Positions 37,923 to 47,201 are shown, counted from the first letter of the stretch. The stretch: DNA of 64,000 bases from Niabella drilacis (GCF_900101395.1 NZ_FMZO01000013.1:1-64000), one strand, 5' to 3'. Program-made: numbers and translations. The notes: a model not told the origin generated them from the sequence alone.

Positions 37923-40190
37923 ATGGCAGTGAAAAGCGAAAAGAAGGCCACCAAAAAAAAGGAACCTGCGGTCAGCCGCTCAAAGAAGACAGAAACAAAG
38001 ACAGATCTACATGGAGAATTACTGAAGAATTTTGGGTTTCAAAAATTCAAGGGAAAGCAGGAAGCCATCATCCAATCGCTTTTGTCAGGAAAAGATACTT
38101 TTGTTATTATGCCAACCGGTGGTGGTAAAAGCCTCTGTTACCAGCTACCTGCCGTTATCATGGACGGTGTTGCCATTATTGTTTCTCCGCTGATCGCTTT
38201 GATGAAAAACCAGGTAGACCTGGTGCGGGGTTATAACAGCAATGATGAGATCGCGCACTTTTTAAATTCTACATTAAATAAAAAGGAAATAAAGGAGGTT
38301 CATGACGATTTGTTATCCGGCAAAACAAAGCTGTTATACGTAGCGCCGGAAACACTTACCAAACAGGAGAACCTTGCTTTTTTCAGCGACCTGGATATTT
38401 CCTTTTTTGCGGTGGACGAAGCGCATTGTATCTCTGAATGGGGACACGATTTCCGGCCGGAATACCGCCGCCTCCGGGAAATGATGAACCAGATCAATCC
38501 CCATGCAGCCGTTATTGCACTAACAGCTACCGCTACTCCAAAAGTACAGAGCGATATCATTAAGAACCTGGTACTTAAAGATGCAAATATCTTTATATCT
38601 TCTTTTAACCGGGACAATCTCTACTATGAGATCGTACCCAAGGTGAATAAGAAGCAAACCAACGAAAGTATTGTCCGCTTTATCAAAAGCATGAAGAACA
38701 AAAGCGGTATTATCTATACCTTGAATCGTAAAACAACAGAAGAACTGGCTGATATCCTGATGGCCAATGGTATCAAGGCAGTGGCATATCATGCAGGTCT
38801 CGACAGTAAGCTGCGGGCAGAGCGGCAGGACCAGTTTTTGAATGAAGACGTGCAGGTGATTGTGGCCACTATTGCATTCGGAATGGGGATCGATAAACCG
38901 GATATCCGCTTTGTGATCCATTACAATATTTCCAAATCGATCGAGAACTACTACCAGGAAACAGGGCGCGCCGGCCGCGACGGGCTGGAAGGAAAATGCC
39001 TGCTCTACTATTCGCATAAAGATGTAAGCAAGCTGGAACATTTGATGCGCGACAAACCGCTTAGCGAACGCGAAGTAGGTGCCCAGCTGATCAACGAAAC
39101 GGTGGCCTATGCCGAAAGCGGCGTTTGCCGCCGGAAAGTGATCCTGAGTTATTTCGGAGAACAATATGAGGTGGAAAACTGCGGGCAGTGCGACAACTGC
39201 AAGCATCCGAAGGAACGTATGGAAGCAAAGACCCAGGCCGTGCTGGTGTTGAAAACCATTAAAGAACTGGACGAACGTTTTGCAACAGATTATACTGTAA
39301 ACATCCTTATTGGCAAACTAACACCCCAGGTCAAGATGTTCCGTCATGAGGGATTGTCTTCTTTTGGTATAGGAAAAGACCAGGATACATTGTTCTGGAA
39401 CTCCCTGATACGCCAGATGCTGCTGGAAGGGTTGCTAAAAAAAGATATTGAGGAATATGGTGTAATCAAAATAACGCCGGCTGGAACAGCCTTTTTGAAG
39501 AAGCCCAAACCACTCTCTATCGTACTCAATAATAAATTTGAGGAAGCCTGGGACGATGACGAAGCCGCCGCCGCTGAAGACGGTGACGGGGCGGCTACCG
39601 ACCAGCAGTTGTTTGAAATGCTGAAAGAACTGCGTCAGAAAGAAGCCAAACGAAAGAGCCTGCCGCCTTTTGTTATTTTTCTGGAGAACTCATTAATGGA
39701 TATGGCCACCCTGTACCCAACCACCGTGGCTGAACTGGAAAAATGCCAGGGAGTGAGCAAGGGAAAAGCCATCCGGTATGGGAAACCTTTTGTAGAGCTG
39801 GTTGCCCGGTATGTAGAGGACAACAATATCCAGAAGCCGGACGACTTTGTCATGAAAAGTGTAGTGAATAAAAGCGGGAATAAGGTTTATATCATTCAGC
39901 AAACCGACAAAAAGATCCCCCTGGAAACCATTGCCAAAAACAAGGGCTGGCAAATGAACGAGCTCCTGGAGGAAATGGAAACCATTGCCGCCAGCGGCAC
40001 CAAGCTGAACCTGGGCTATGCCATCGATGAAATGCTGGATGAGGAGGAACAGGACGAGATCATTGATTATTTCAAAAGCTGTGAAACCTCGTCCCTGCAG
40101 CTGGCGCAGGAAGAACTGGCCGAATTCGATTTCAACTGGGAACAGCTCAAGATCATGCGGATCAAATTTTTAAGCGAATACGGTATGTGA
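37923..40190 (+). CDS. recQ: RecQ family ATP-dependent DNA helicase
   Basis: 755 residues. A Lys-rich N-terminal ~30 residues precede the helicase core: Walker A MPTGGGKSLCYQLPA, DEAH box AVDEAHCISEWGHDFRPEY, and motif VI QETGRAGRDG. The zinc-binding Cys cluster lies in CRRKVILSYFG..CGQCDNC. An RQC winged helix, then an HRDC domain (about 585-650, LPPFVIFLENSLMDMATLYPTT), and a helical C-terminal extension of ~100 residues follow. It is longer than E. coli RecQ (about 610 residues). It unwinds 3'-tailed duplexes in recombination and repair. Confidence 0.95.
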   Translation: MAVKSEKKATKKKEPAVSRSKKTETKTDLHGELLKNFGFQKFKGKQEAIIQSLLSGKDTFVIMPTGGGKSLCYQLPAVIMDGVAIIVSPLIALMKNQVDLVRGYNSNDEIAHFLNSTLNKKEIKEVHDDLLSGKTKLLYVAPETLTKQENLAFFSDLDISFFAVDEAHCISEWGHDFRPEYRRLREMMNQINPHAAVIALTATATPKVQSDIIKNLVLKDANIFISSFNRDNLYYEIVPKVNKKQTNESIVRFIKSMKNKSGIIYTLNRKTTEELADILMANGIKAVAYHAGLDSKLRAERQDQFLNEDVQVIVATIAFGMGIDKPDIRFVIHYNISKSIENYYQETGRAGRDGLEGKCLLYYSHKDVSKLEHLMRDKPLSEREVGAQLINETVAYAESGVCRRKVILSYFGEQYEVENCGQCDNCKHPKERMEAKTQAVLVLKTIKELDERFATDYTVNILIGKLTPQVKMFRHEGLSSFGIGKDQDTLFWNSLIRQMLLEGLLKKDIEEYGVIKITPAGTAFLKKPKPLSIVLNNKFEEAWDDDEAAAAEDGDGAATDQQLFEMLKELRQKEAKRKSLPPFVIFLENSLMDMATLYPTTVAELEKCQGVSKGKAIRYGKPFVELVARYVEDNNIQKPDDFVMKSVVNKSGNKVYIIQQTDKKIPLETIAKNKGWQMNELLEEMETIAASGTKLNLGYAIDEMLDEEEQDEIIDYFKSCETSSLQLAQEELAEFDFNWEQLKIMRIKFLSEYGM

Positions 40191-40230
40191 TGATCCGGTT
40201 TAAAGCTTTTTAGAAGTTTTTCCACATATT

Positions 40231-40262
40231 TTTGACAATATACTGTATATACGCTATATTTG
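40231..40262 (+). promoter_or_regulatory. promoter of tRNA-Phe
   Basis: TTTG (40231-40234), 20-nt spacer, TATATTTG (40255-40262), ending 23 nt before the mature tRNA. Confidence 0.7.
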
Positions 40263-40285
40263 CACCCCGCTAAGGCGGAAAGGAT

Positions 40286-40358
40286 GGTGCGGTAGCTCAG
40301 TCGGTAGAGCAAAGGACTGAAAATCCTTGTGTCGCCGGTTCGATCCCGGCCCACACCA
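40286..40358 (+). tRNA. tRNA-Phe (GAA)
   Basis: A 73-nt cloverleaf. Acceptor GGTGCGG/CCACACC, D arm GCTC..GAGC, anticodon stem AAGGA/TCCTT with loop CTGAAAA (anticodon GAA), variable GTGTC, T arm GCCGG TTCGATC CCGGC, discriminator A. CCA is not encoded. The acceptor stem has a C5-A68 mismatch, which is unusual. A promoter lies upstream and a terminator starts 3 nt after the tRNA. Confidence 0.93.
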
Positions 40359-40360
40359 CA

Positions 40361-40392
40361 AAAGATCCCGGAGTAATTCGGGATCTTTGCTT
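40361..40392 (+). terminator. terminator of tRNA-Phe
   Basis: AAAGATCCCG (40361-40370), 8-nt loop, CGGGATCTTT (40379-40388), followed by GCTTTT. A perfect 10-bp stem. Confidence 0.8.
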
Positions 40393-40471
40393 TTATGCAC
40401 TTTCCGGAAATCCGGAAAATAGCATTTCAAAAAGCAATCAGGTTATCCGGAAATCCAACGCTTGTGATACT

Positions 40472-41521
40472 TTAGTTTGCGAATATTGCTTCCAGTTTGC
40501 GAGACAATGATTTATTGTCTCTTTCCATCAAATTAATAGCGATAATTACGCCGTTTTCATCAATCAGGTAGTTCTGGGGAACAGCCCATACACCCATAGC
40601 ATAAAGCAGAGGATGATCATATCCATCTCCAATACTCACATTGTACCAGTCGATGTTTGACGTTTTAATAGCCTCCTCCATTTTTTCCCTGGAGTCCAGC
40701 GCAACACCAAAAATTTCAAACCCTTTATCCTTGAAAGACGCATATACCGGTTTTAAAACCTTTTGCTCGAAAATACAGGGAGCGCACCAGCTTCCCCAAA
40801 AATCAATCAGCATATACCGGGTTGAGGGATTTTTTAACGCCCCATTTTTGCGGTGCTCATTTAGGAAACTTAAAAATTGGGGTGGAATTTTATCACCGGG
40901 CTTTAATCCATCTTTATGAGCAGCCAAAAATTCCGCCAGCAGCTCCCCAAAATGCGATGTTTTTATTTGAGTACTGAATGTGGCATACAGTGTTTTTACC
41001 TTAGTGAATGGTAACATCTGACGATACAGATATAACTCCACTACACTCTTATAGGATGCGGGGTATTGTTCAATGTAGGACAGCACGCGATGCATTTTAA
41101 TCGTGTCGTTATATTTTTCAAATTCTTTATCCTTAAGAATATTCTTATACTGTATATAATCCTTATTTGTTCTGGTTTGCGTAACACGGGCATTGGGTAA
41201 ATCCGATGCTATAGCATCCATTTTTATAAGCGTATCCTCAAGCCAAAAAATGCATCGTTTCTGCTTGTTTGAAAAATTAGTCAAATCATCCACAAATATT
41301 GCTGCTTCAACGGGCTGGTTAATACTTCCCTTGAAACTAAATTGACCATTTCGAACAATTGTGGAATCTATCTGCCGATCAAATGCCCTTGCTAAATAAA
41401 CTTTACTGTTTTCCGGAAGTTCCTTTATATGGCCGTTCACAATGTAATTTTGACCTATTGAGTTTGTGCCATAAAAAGCCAGAAGGATGAAAAAGAACAG
41501 TATTTTTCTTACAACAGTCAT
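40472..41521 (-). CDS. TlpA-like thioredoxin with DUF4369 domain, exported
   Basis: 349 residues with a signal peptide (MTVVRKILFFFILLAFYGTNSIGQ). The N-terminal ~100 residues match DUF4369 (YIVNGHIKELPENSKVYLARAFDRQIDSTIVRNGQFSFKGSI). The C-terminal ~130 residues are a TlpA-type thioredoxin with the active site FWGSWCAPCIFE, followed by GFEIFGVALDS and VPQNYLIDENG. It likely reduces or isomerises disulfides in the periplasm; the partner is unknown. A TAAACG/CGTTTA palindrome sits 26 nt upstream. It appears monocistronic. Confidence 0.9.
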   Translation of the reverse strand: MTVVRKILFFFILLAFYGTNSIGQNYIVNGHIKELPENSKVYLARAFDRQIDSTIVRNGQFSFKGSINQPVEAAIFVDDLTNFSNKQKRCIFWLEDTLIKMDAIASDLPNARVTQTRTNKDYIQYKNILKDKEFEKYNDTIKMHRVLSYIEQYPASYKSVVELYLYRQMLPFTKVKTLYATFSTQIKTSHFGELLAEFLAAHKDGLKPGDKIPPQFLSFLNEHRKNGALKNPSTRYMLIDFWGSWCAPCIFEQKVLKPVYASFKDKGFEIFGVALDSREKMEEAIKTSNIDWYNVSIGDGYDHPLLYAMGVWAVPQNYLIDENGVIIAINLMERDNKSLSRKLEAIFAN

Positions 41522-41547
41522 ATAGTTTATTATTTTGGTATTGTAGA

Positions 41548-41563
41548 TAAACGATCACGTTTA
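41548..41563. promoter_or_regulatory. 16-bp palindrome, candidate operator
   Basis: TAAACG-ATCA-CGTTTA, a perfect 6-bp inverted repeat, 26 nt before the TlpA-like gene. The shape and size resemble LacI-family operators, but no such regulator is encoded in the window. Confidence 0.35.
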
Positions 41564-41737
41564 CATAAATATACCATTTATGCCCTCATTACCAACTTAT
41601 ACTAATGATACAGGCTCCTTTAGCAATTAGCATCTGCAGAATGCAGCTACTTCAGGTGAGCAATCCCTTTTAAGCCCCGCATGTTTCCAAACATTATAGC
41701 TCATATAGCCAGCGCAACAAACGTAAAGCCAAACAGT

Positions 41738-42859
41738 CTACCGGCGACCGTTCAAATAATGATACAATTGAGTACCCGCCAGCAGGAAGGCCCCTACCCC
41801 GTAAACCTCTGTGCTTTCCGCATTCACCTTGTCTGGTGCAGCACCAATCCGTTGTACGTAACCCAACATTCCCTCTGCATTCACTGAAGACACCATAACA
41901 GCCCAGGCGCGCTGTGCTGCCGGCCAGTAAGCAGCTTTATCCAGCAGGCCATGGTTCAATCCCCATAATATTGCATAGCAAAAGAAACCGGTGCCACTCA
42001 TTTCCTTTACCGGGAAACTTTCCGGATCCAGGAGTGATGCATGCCAGCTGCCATCTGGTTGCTGAAGGGAAACCACCTTTGCAATCATGTCCTTATAAAG
42101 CTTCTCAAATCTTGCTTTGTCGGGATAATTTGCAGGCATATTCTCCAGCATACGTACCAGCCCTCCTAATACCCAACCGTTTCCCCGGGACCAAAATGTT
42201 TTTTGTCCGTTCTTTTCCTTTTTATTAAAATAATTCTCATCTCTGAAATAAAGTTGCTCAGAGGGGTCATAAAGAAAATCTGTAGTCTTCCACCAGAGCT
42301 TCGCTGCCATATCCAGGTACCGGCTGTCTTTTGTTGCACTGGTAAGATAAGCCAGGGATGGTGGTCCCATAAACAATGCATCGCACCAGGCCCATTCCCT
42401 CATGTGCACATTATTTTTCCAGTTCAGCGGCTCATCATGCGGCATTGCCAGGATGCTATCTGCCAGCAGCACAAAAGGCGCTATCATCTTTTTATCTCCA
42501 TATTTCATTGAAAGCTGCGCATAAGTCTGGCCAACGCAGTAGTCATCTGCAAAAAACCGCCGGCGACCAGTGTTCCATCCCAGGTCATTTCCTATACGAA
42601 CCAGTGCCTGCAGGTATTTCTTTCCTCCTTTGAGTGTACCTGCACTGTACAACCCGGTATAGCAGGCACCGTTTGTCCAGTCTGATTTGGAATATTTAAA
42701 CCCCTTTGTTTCCCAGTTATTCAACTGCCAGTCGGCCACGCGATGCATGATCTTTAAAACTTCTTTGGGTTTTGGATCCGCTGCCGATGAACGGGTCGTC
42801 ATTGTAAAAAAAGCTGCTGCTAAAAAAATAAACAGGGTCTTAAAGGAAGAAGTCGTCAT
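41738..42859 (-). CDS. GH105 unsaturated rhamnogalacturonyl hydrolase-like, exported
   Basis: 373 residues with a signal peptide (FIFLAAAFFTMTTRSSAA). The alpha/alpha-barrel pattern of GH88/GH105 is visible: WTNGACYTGLYSAG, FFADDYCVGQTYAQL, the catalytic-Asp region MREWAWCDALFMGPPSLAYL, FWSRGNGWVLGGLVRML and MSGTGFFCYAILWGLN. The family removes the terminal unsaturated uronic acid from oligosaccharides left by pectin lyases. No pectin lyase is nearby. It appears monocistronic. Confidence 0.92.
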   Translation of the reverse strand: MTTSSFKTLFIFLAAAFFTMTTRSSAADPKPKEVLKIMHRVADWQLNNWETKGFKYSKSDWTNGACYTGLYSAGTLKGGKKYLQALVRIGNDLGWNTGRRRFFADDYCVGQTYAQLSMKYGDKKMIAPFVLLADSILAMPHDEPLNWKNNVHMREWAWCDALFMGPPSLAYLTSATKDSRYLDMAAKLWWKTTDFLYDPSEQLYFRDENYFNKKEKNGQKTFWSRGNGWVLGGLVRMLENMPANYPDKARFEKLYKDMIAKVVSLQQPDGSWHASLLDPESFPVKEMSGTGFFCYAILWGLNHGLLDKAAYWPAAQRAWAVMVSSVNAEGMLGYVQRIGAAPDKVNAESTEVYGVGAFLLAGTQLYHYLNGRR

Positions 42860-43042
42860 ACTGCATTTTTGTTATGTATTCAATAATCGTTATTAGACAT
42901 GAAAGTAAGAAAAGTGCCGGAGAAATCAAGATAGAAACAACCTTGGTTTGGTTTTGCAAAACCAGTAACAACCCCATTGATACAGCTATAGCAATTGAAG
43001 TGCGGCAAAATCGACGAAATAATTCGTATATGTTTTTTCTTT

Positions 43043-43792
43043 CTAATCTGCCACCGGCACATCTATGTGGTGGCCTTCGTCACTTTTCTTATTCAATAAA
43101 AAGTTTAGCGCCAGGTAAATAAAATGCAGGTTCCGGTTACCGCCAGGCGCCAGCTCCCGCTGCCACATATAGCCGGTAGAGACCCCTACTGTATTTGTAA
43201 ACTGGTAACCAAGGCCTGTAAAGAGGCGGTTTCGTTTCAACAGATCGGCCCTGGGTCCAAAAAACAGCTCCTCAAAACCATTGACGAAAAAGGTTTGCGC
43301 TTCAACTTTTTTCTTGTTAATAGGCAGGGTTGCGCTCAGGCGGTAGCGAAAACGCTGATCGGTTTTATTATCCGCTGTTTGCGGGTAATGAAAAAAGCGT
43401 TGTTCAGCACGGCCACGATGATCCAGTTTCAGTTTACCGATATTGTTGGTAAAGGTATATTGCAGCCACAACCGCAGCTCTCTTTGATAGAGGTCATGCT
43501 CCCTGAATGTAGTATACCTTCCAAAACCAATGAATGGCTGATTTCTGCTGTTAATACTATACCCGATCCCTCCTTTTGTTTCATAATAATCCAGGGGAGT
43601 AAATTTTTCTATGGATCGTGCCTGCAGCTCGGTATATGCCGTCCATTTGGGGTTAAACTTATAAGTAATTGACGTCATCAGGAAACCTGAAAGATGTTCT
43701 TTGTTTTCGGTTTGGGCAATTACTGTATAACTGGTCAGGAAAATAAATACAAGTACTATGGTGGTGCTGCGAAACATAATTTTATTGCTCAT
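43043..43792 (-). CDS. DUF2490 outer-membrane protein
   Basis: 249 residues with a signal peptide (MFRSTTIVLVFIFLTSYTVIAQ). A chain of amphipathic strands follows, typical of the DUF2490 barrel: FKPKW-like YKFNPKWTAYTELQAR, GIGYSINSRNQPFIGFGRYTTF, HRGRAEQRFFHY, RFRYRLSATLPIN and FTGLGYQFTNTVGVSTGYMWQRE. The function is unknown. It is 34 nt upstream of mnmG in the convergent-free minus-strand run, but read after mnmG. Confidence 0.85.
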   Translation of the reverse strand: MSNKIMFRSTTIVLVFIFLTSYTVIAQTENKEHLSGFLMTSITYKFNPKWTAYTELQARSIEKFTPLDYYETKGGIGYSINSRNQPFIGFGRYTTFREHDLYQRELRLWLQYTFTNNIGKLKLDHRGRAEQRFFHYPQTADNKTDQRFRYRLSATLPINKKKVEAQTFFVNGFEELFFGPRADLLKRNRLFTGLGYQFTNTVGVSTGYMWQRELAPGGNRNLHFIYLALNFLLNKKSDEGHHIDVPVAD

Positions 43793-43826
43793 TGATTGTT
43801 TTAATATACCATAGGGTCTTTTGGAA

Positions 43827-45695
43827 CTACCGGCCCATATATACCATAAGGATCTGGATATCGCTGGGTTTGATTCCTGAGATCCGGCTGGCCTGCCCCA
43901 GGGTCTGAGGACGGATCCTGTTTAATTTTTCCCGGGCCTCGTTTCCAAGGGAACTTAAACGGGAATAGTCGAACCCGGCGGGTATTGAAAGACTTTCCAT
44001 TTCAGACATCCGGTTTACGAGCTCCCGCTCTTTTTCAATATAGGTTTCATACTTTGTAAGAATAGAAGCCTGCTCCAGTTCTTCCTTTGTATAGTTCTTT
44101 ACCTGTTCTTTTAGAAAAGGAACAGCATTCACCAGGTTATCCAACTCAATATCCGGACGCAATAAGATCTTTTCTATCTTTTGTTTTTCCTGGATCGGCG
44201 ATGAGTCATGTTCAGAAAGAAACCCGTTGATATCTTCAGGACGCAGGGCCAGGCTTTTTAATATCTCCCGTATATTGGCAATATTTTCATTTTTTTGCCT
44301 TATTTTATTCATTCTATCTTCAGATGCGAGTCCCAGGTTATAGCTGATAGGTGTTAACCGCGCATCCGCATTGTCCTGGCGCAGCAGGGTACGATACTCT
44401 GCACGGGATGTAAACATGCGGTAAGGCTCCTCCGTTCCCTTATTGATAAGATCATCGATCAGTACACCAATGTAAGCATCGCTTCTCCCGAGTGTGAACG
44501 GATCTTTTTCCCGTACTTTGAGGTGGGCATTGATTCCAGCCATAATCCCCTGACAAGCGGCCTCCTCATAACCTGTAGTTCCATTGATCTGACCGGCAAA
44601 ATACAAATTATGTATTAATTTTGTTTCTAATGTGTTTTTAAGCTGAGTTGGAGGAAAGTAATCGTATTCGATAGCATAACCAGGTCGGAACAAACGGGCA
44701 TTCTCAAAGCCGGGAACCATTTGCAAAGCAGCATATTGTACTTCCTCCGGCAAGGAAGTAGAAAAGCCATTTACATAGATCTCAACGGTATTCCATCCCT
44801 CTGGTTCCACAAAAAGCTGATGCCGCTCCTTGTCTGCAAAGCGGTTAATCTTATCTTCAATACTGGGGCAATACCGTGGTCCTACCCCATCAATTCTTCC
44901 GGCATACATGGGGCTTCGGTCAAAACCGGTTCTCAGCATATCATGAACTTTCTGATCGGTATAAGTGATCCAGCAGCAACGCTGCTTTTTAGGGTCGATC
45001 TTTGGTGTATCAGAAAACGAGAATCCCACAATTTCCTCATCTCCATCCTGGATCTCCATTTTTGAATAATCAAGACTTCTTCCATCAACCCTTGGCGGGG
45101 TACCTGTCTTCAACCGGTCACTTTCAAAACCAAGGCTTACCAGTTGTTCCGTAATACCGCTGGCTGCTTTTTCTGCAACCCTTCCTCCTCCAAACTGCTT
45201 TTCGCCAATATGGATAATTCCATTTAAGAAAGTACCATTGGTTAATACAACTGCTTTGCTATGAATTTCATGGCCAAGACCTGTGACCACACCAGCTGCT
45301 CTTCCATTTTTAACGAGCAATCCCTTCACCATATCCTGGTAAAAATCAAGATTGGGAGTCTGCTCCAGCATCTCCCGCCATTTAGCTGCAAACAACATCC
45401 TGTCGCTCTGGGCTCTTGGACTCCACATAGCCGGTCCTTTTGACCGGTTAAGCATGCGAAACTGGATCATAGACAGATCTGTAACGATACCCGAATACCC
45501 ACCCAATGCATCGATTTCCCGCACAATCTGTCCTTTGGCAATCCCACCCATAGCAGGGTTACAGCTCATTTGTGCTATAGTCTGCATATTCATCGTCACC
45601 AACAGGGTTTTAGAGCCCATATTGGCAGCAGCGGCAGCAGCCTCACAGCCTGCATGTCCTGCACCCACTACAATTACATCATATTCTGGAAACAT
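43827..45695 (-). CDS. mnmG: tRNA uridine-5-carboxymethylaminomethyl modification enzyme MnmG
   Basis: A 622-residue FAD protein (GidA), normal length. The FAD motif is DVIVVGAGHAGCEAAAAAANMG. Conserved blocks include CNPAMGGIAKGQIVREIDALGG, LKTGTPPRVDGRSLDYSKME, and ICRM-like YCPSIEDKINRF. The C-terminal domain ends in GIKPSDIQILMVYMGR. With MnmE it modifies the wobble uridine of several tRNAs. mnmG is often close to the replication origin in bacteria; here four parS sites lie directly upstream. A TAATTTTG box ends 5 nt before the ATG. Confidence 0.97.
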   Translation of the reverse strand: MFPEYDVIVVGAGHAGCEAAAAAANMGSKTLLVTMNMQTIAQMSCNPAMGGIAKGQIVREIDALGGYSGIVTDLSMIQFRMLNRSKGPAMWSPRAQSDRMLFAAKWREMLEQTPNLDFYQDMVKGLLVKNGRAAGVVTGLGHEIHSKAVVLTNGTFLNGIIHIGEKQFGGGRVAEKAASGITEQLVSLGFESDRLKTGTPPRVDGRSLDYSKMEIQDGDEEIVGFSFSDTPKIDPKKQRCCWITYTDQKVHDMLRTGFDRSPMYAGRIDGVGPRYCPSIEDKINRFADKERHQLFVEPEGWNTVEIYVNGFSTSLPEEVQYAALQMVPGFENARLFRPGYAIEYDYFPPTQLKNTLETKLIHNLYFAGQINGTTGYEEAACQGIMAGINAHLKVREKDPFTLGRSDAYIGVLIDDLINKGTEEPYRMFTSRAEYRTLLRQDNADARLTPISYNLGLASEDRMNKIRQKNENIANIREILKSLALRPEDINGFLSEHDSSPIQEKQKIEKILLRPDIELDNLVNAVPFLKEQVKNYTKEELEQASILTKYETYIEKERELVNRMSEMESLSIPAGFDYSRLSSLGNEAREKLNRIRPQTLGQASRISGIKPSDIQILMVYMGR

Positions 45696-45700
45696 GGGTG

Positions 45701-45708
45701 CAAAATTA
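45701..45708 (-). promoter_or_regulatory. -7 box of mnmG
   Basis: TAATTTTG on the minus strand, 5 nt before the ATG. No TTTG is seen at the expected distance. If used, the mRNA would be leaderless. Confidence 0.4.
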
Positions 45709-45804
45709 CACCATTCCCTTGTTTTACTCTACTTCCCCGAATGATTCTGTAAAGAAACGCCTTACTAAATAAGCCCTATTCATTTTATTGTCCTTACTAT
45801 CTGT

Positions 45805-45820
45805 TGTTCCACGTGAAACA
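45805..45820. other. parS site 1
   Basis: TGTTCCACGTGAAACA, a one-base variant of the ParB-binding consensus TGTTTCACGTGAAACA. Confidence 0.88.
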
Positions 45821-46165
45821 ACAGCCCTCTAAAAGCGCAAAATATTATCCCTTCATCTTTCCGCACCAGGGGATCCAAATCAGTTCATCCCAACCGAAAG
45901 CCAGGACTCCTATCAAATTGAGATCCGTTATATTCCGGATTTACAAGGAATGACGCCTATTTCTATCTGTAAAAAGATCCGAATCAGGGTCCGTTGTCTA
46001 AGCAATAATGAAACCAGCCGCCGCAAAAGAAACAGTCAGCAGGAATCCCCATATCCGGTTCTCCGGGAGATGCTAAAAAACAATGAGAAAAAAGCAGCGA
46101 CTCCGGGGAAGTCCGCTCTCAGATTCGCCCGGAAATAAAACTAATAGCAATTAAATCAACCTCAA

Positions 46166-46181
46166 TGTTCCACGTGGAACA
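46166..46181. other. parS site 2
   Basis: TGTTCCACGTGGAACA, a perfect 16-bp palindrome and a known parS form. Confidence 0.9.
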
Positions 46182-46433
46182 GGCTAAAATTGCTTAGGCT
46201 CCCGGTTAAAAACCAGGCACCGGCCATGGTTGAAGGAAATTTTAGAACCAATTAAACGATAGTTATAGCTTCCGTAGATAAATTTTAATAACTGGCTTTC
46301 TAAATTATAAGATCTCTGATTGAAACAACACTGTATAAATACCAAATATCCCTTTACACAAGGTGTAGTCAGCAACTCAACATAAATGAAACAAAGTCAT
46401 TCCCAAAGAAATCATCCTGTCGGAACCCGTCTA

Positions 46434-46449
46434 TGTTCCACGTGGAACA
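46434..46449. other. parS site 3
   Basis: TGTTCCACGTGGAACA, identical to site 2. Confidence 0.9.
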
Positions 46450-46741
46450 AACATCCAGCAATCCGAATCACCCCCGGAGCACCCCTTTATGCAAAAGTTC
46501 AAAATAAATAATGCCAGGGCTATTTAAAAAAGTCTATTAACACCATACTAAGAGCAATTAAATGCCCGCTACTTCTAACAGAGAAATACTTTCAAGTCAT
46601 AAGCGGAAATTTGGTCCTACATAAGTTTCCAGCATTCCTGAACAACCGATCAGACTTTCCCAACCCCATCATCCATACCCCGATCATCTATAAAACACCG
46701 GTAGTTGTCCCAAAAATAGCTCCCATTATAGGTACTTCGCC

Positions 46742-46757
46742 TGTTCCACGTGAAACA
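46742..46757. other. parS site 4
   Basis: TGTTCCACGTGAAACA, identical to site 1. It lies 4 nt past the 3' end of ybeY. Confidence 0.88.
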
Positions 46758-46760
46758 ATA

Positions 46761-47201
46761 TCACAATCCATACCTCAAAAGACACTGATCCTCCATATTC
46801 CGCATAACCGCTTGTTCCCGGGGTGTTTTATCATTATACCCACACAAATGAAGAGCTCCATGGAAAATAACTCTATGTAATTCCCGGTTAAAAGGCTCCT
46901 TTTGAACCAGGGCATTCGAACGCACAGTATCAACACTGATAAAAATATCAGCTACCATTGGCTCCGATGGTTTTTCGCGCACATCAAAGGTTATAATATC
47001 TGTATAATAGTCATGCTTCAGGTACTGCCGGTTGATTCCCAGTATTTTCTCGTCATCACAAAATATATAGTGCAACCTATCCAGCTCCTGTTTGTTTTCT
47101 TTAAACAGGATCGCCAGAAAATGTTTCAGCCTTTTCCGCTCTCTGAGTGTAACTTTTTTATGAAAAGAAAAAATAACCGGGGGTAGATGAATGGATGTCA
47201 T
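46761..47201 (-). CDS. ybeY: rRNA maturation RNase YbeY
   Basis: I take the ATG at 47201 (MTSIHLPPVIFSFHKK). The longer frame from 47264 adds residues not typical of the family and overlaps the feoA start. The 146-residue protein has the YbeY blocks LHYIFCDDEKILGINRQYLKHDYYTDIITFD and the metal motif HGALHLCGYNDKTPREQAVMR. The third zinc His of the E. coli motif (HGxLHLxGYDH) is replaced here (YNDK). It trims 16S rRNA and helps ribosome quality control. It is divergent from feoA, and its 3' end abuts parS site 4. Confidence 0.92.
   Translation of the reverse strand: MTSIHLPPVIFSFHKKVTLRERKRLKHFLAILFKENKQELDRLHYIFCDDEKILGINRQYLKHDYYTDIITFDVREKPSEPMVADIFISVDTVRSNALVQKEPFNRELHRVIFHGALHLCGYNDKTPREQAVMRNMEDQCLLRYGL

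Larger units (their letters stand above)
45709..46760. other. gene-free kilobase holding the parS cluster
   Basis: About 1.05 kb between mnmG and ybeY with no credible gene on either strand. Short frames (for example 46184-46375 on minus and 46611-46880 on plus) lack family features and starts. The notable content is four parS palindromes at intervals of 361, 268 and 308 bp. Confidence 0.8.

Noticed and set aside
38520-39206. 228-codon minus-strand open frame
   Set aside because: Antisense to the helicase core of recQ; no domain features.
46184-46880. Short frames in the parS region (46184-46375 minus, 46611-46880 plus)
   Set aside because: No family features or promoters; the plus frame overlaps ybeY and covers a parS site.
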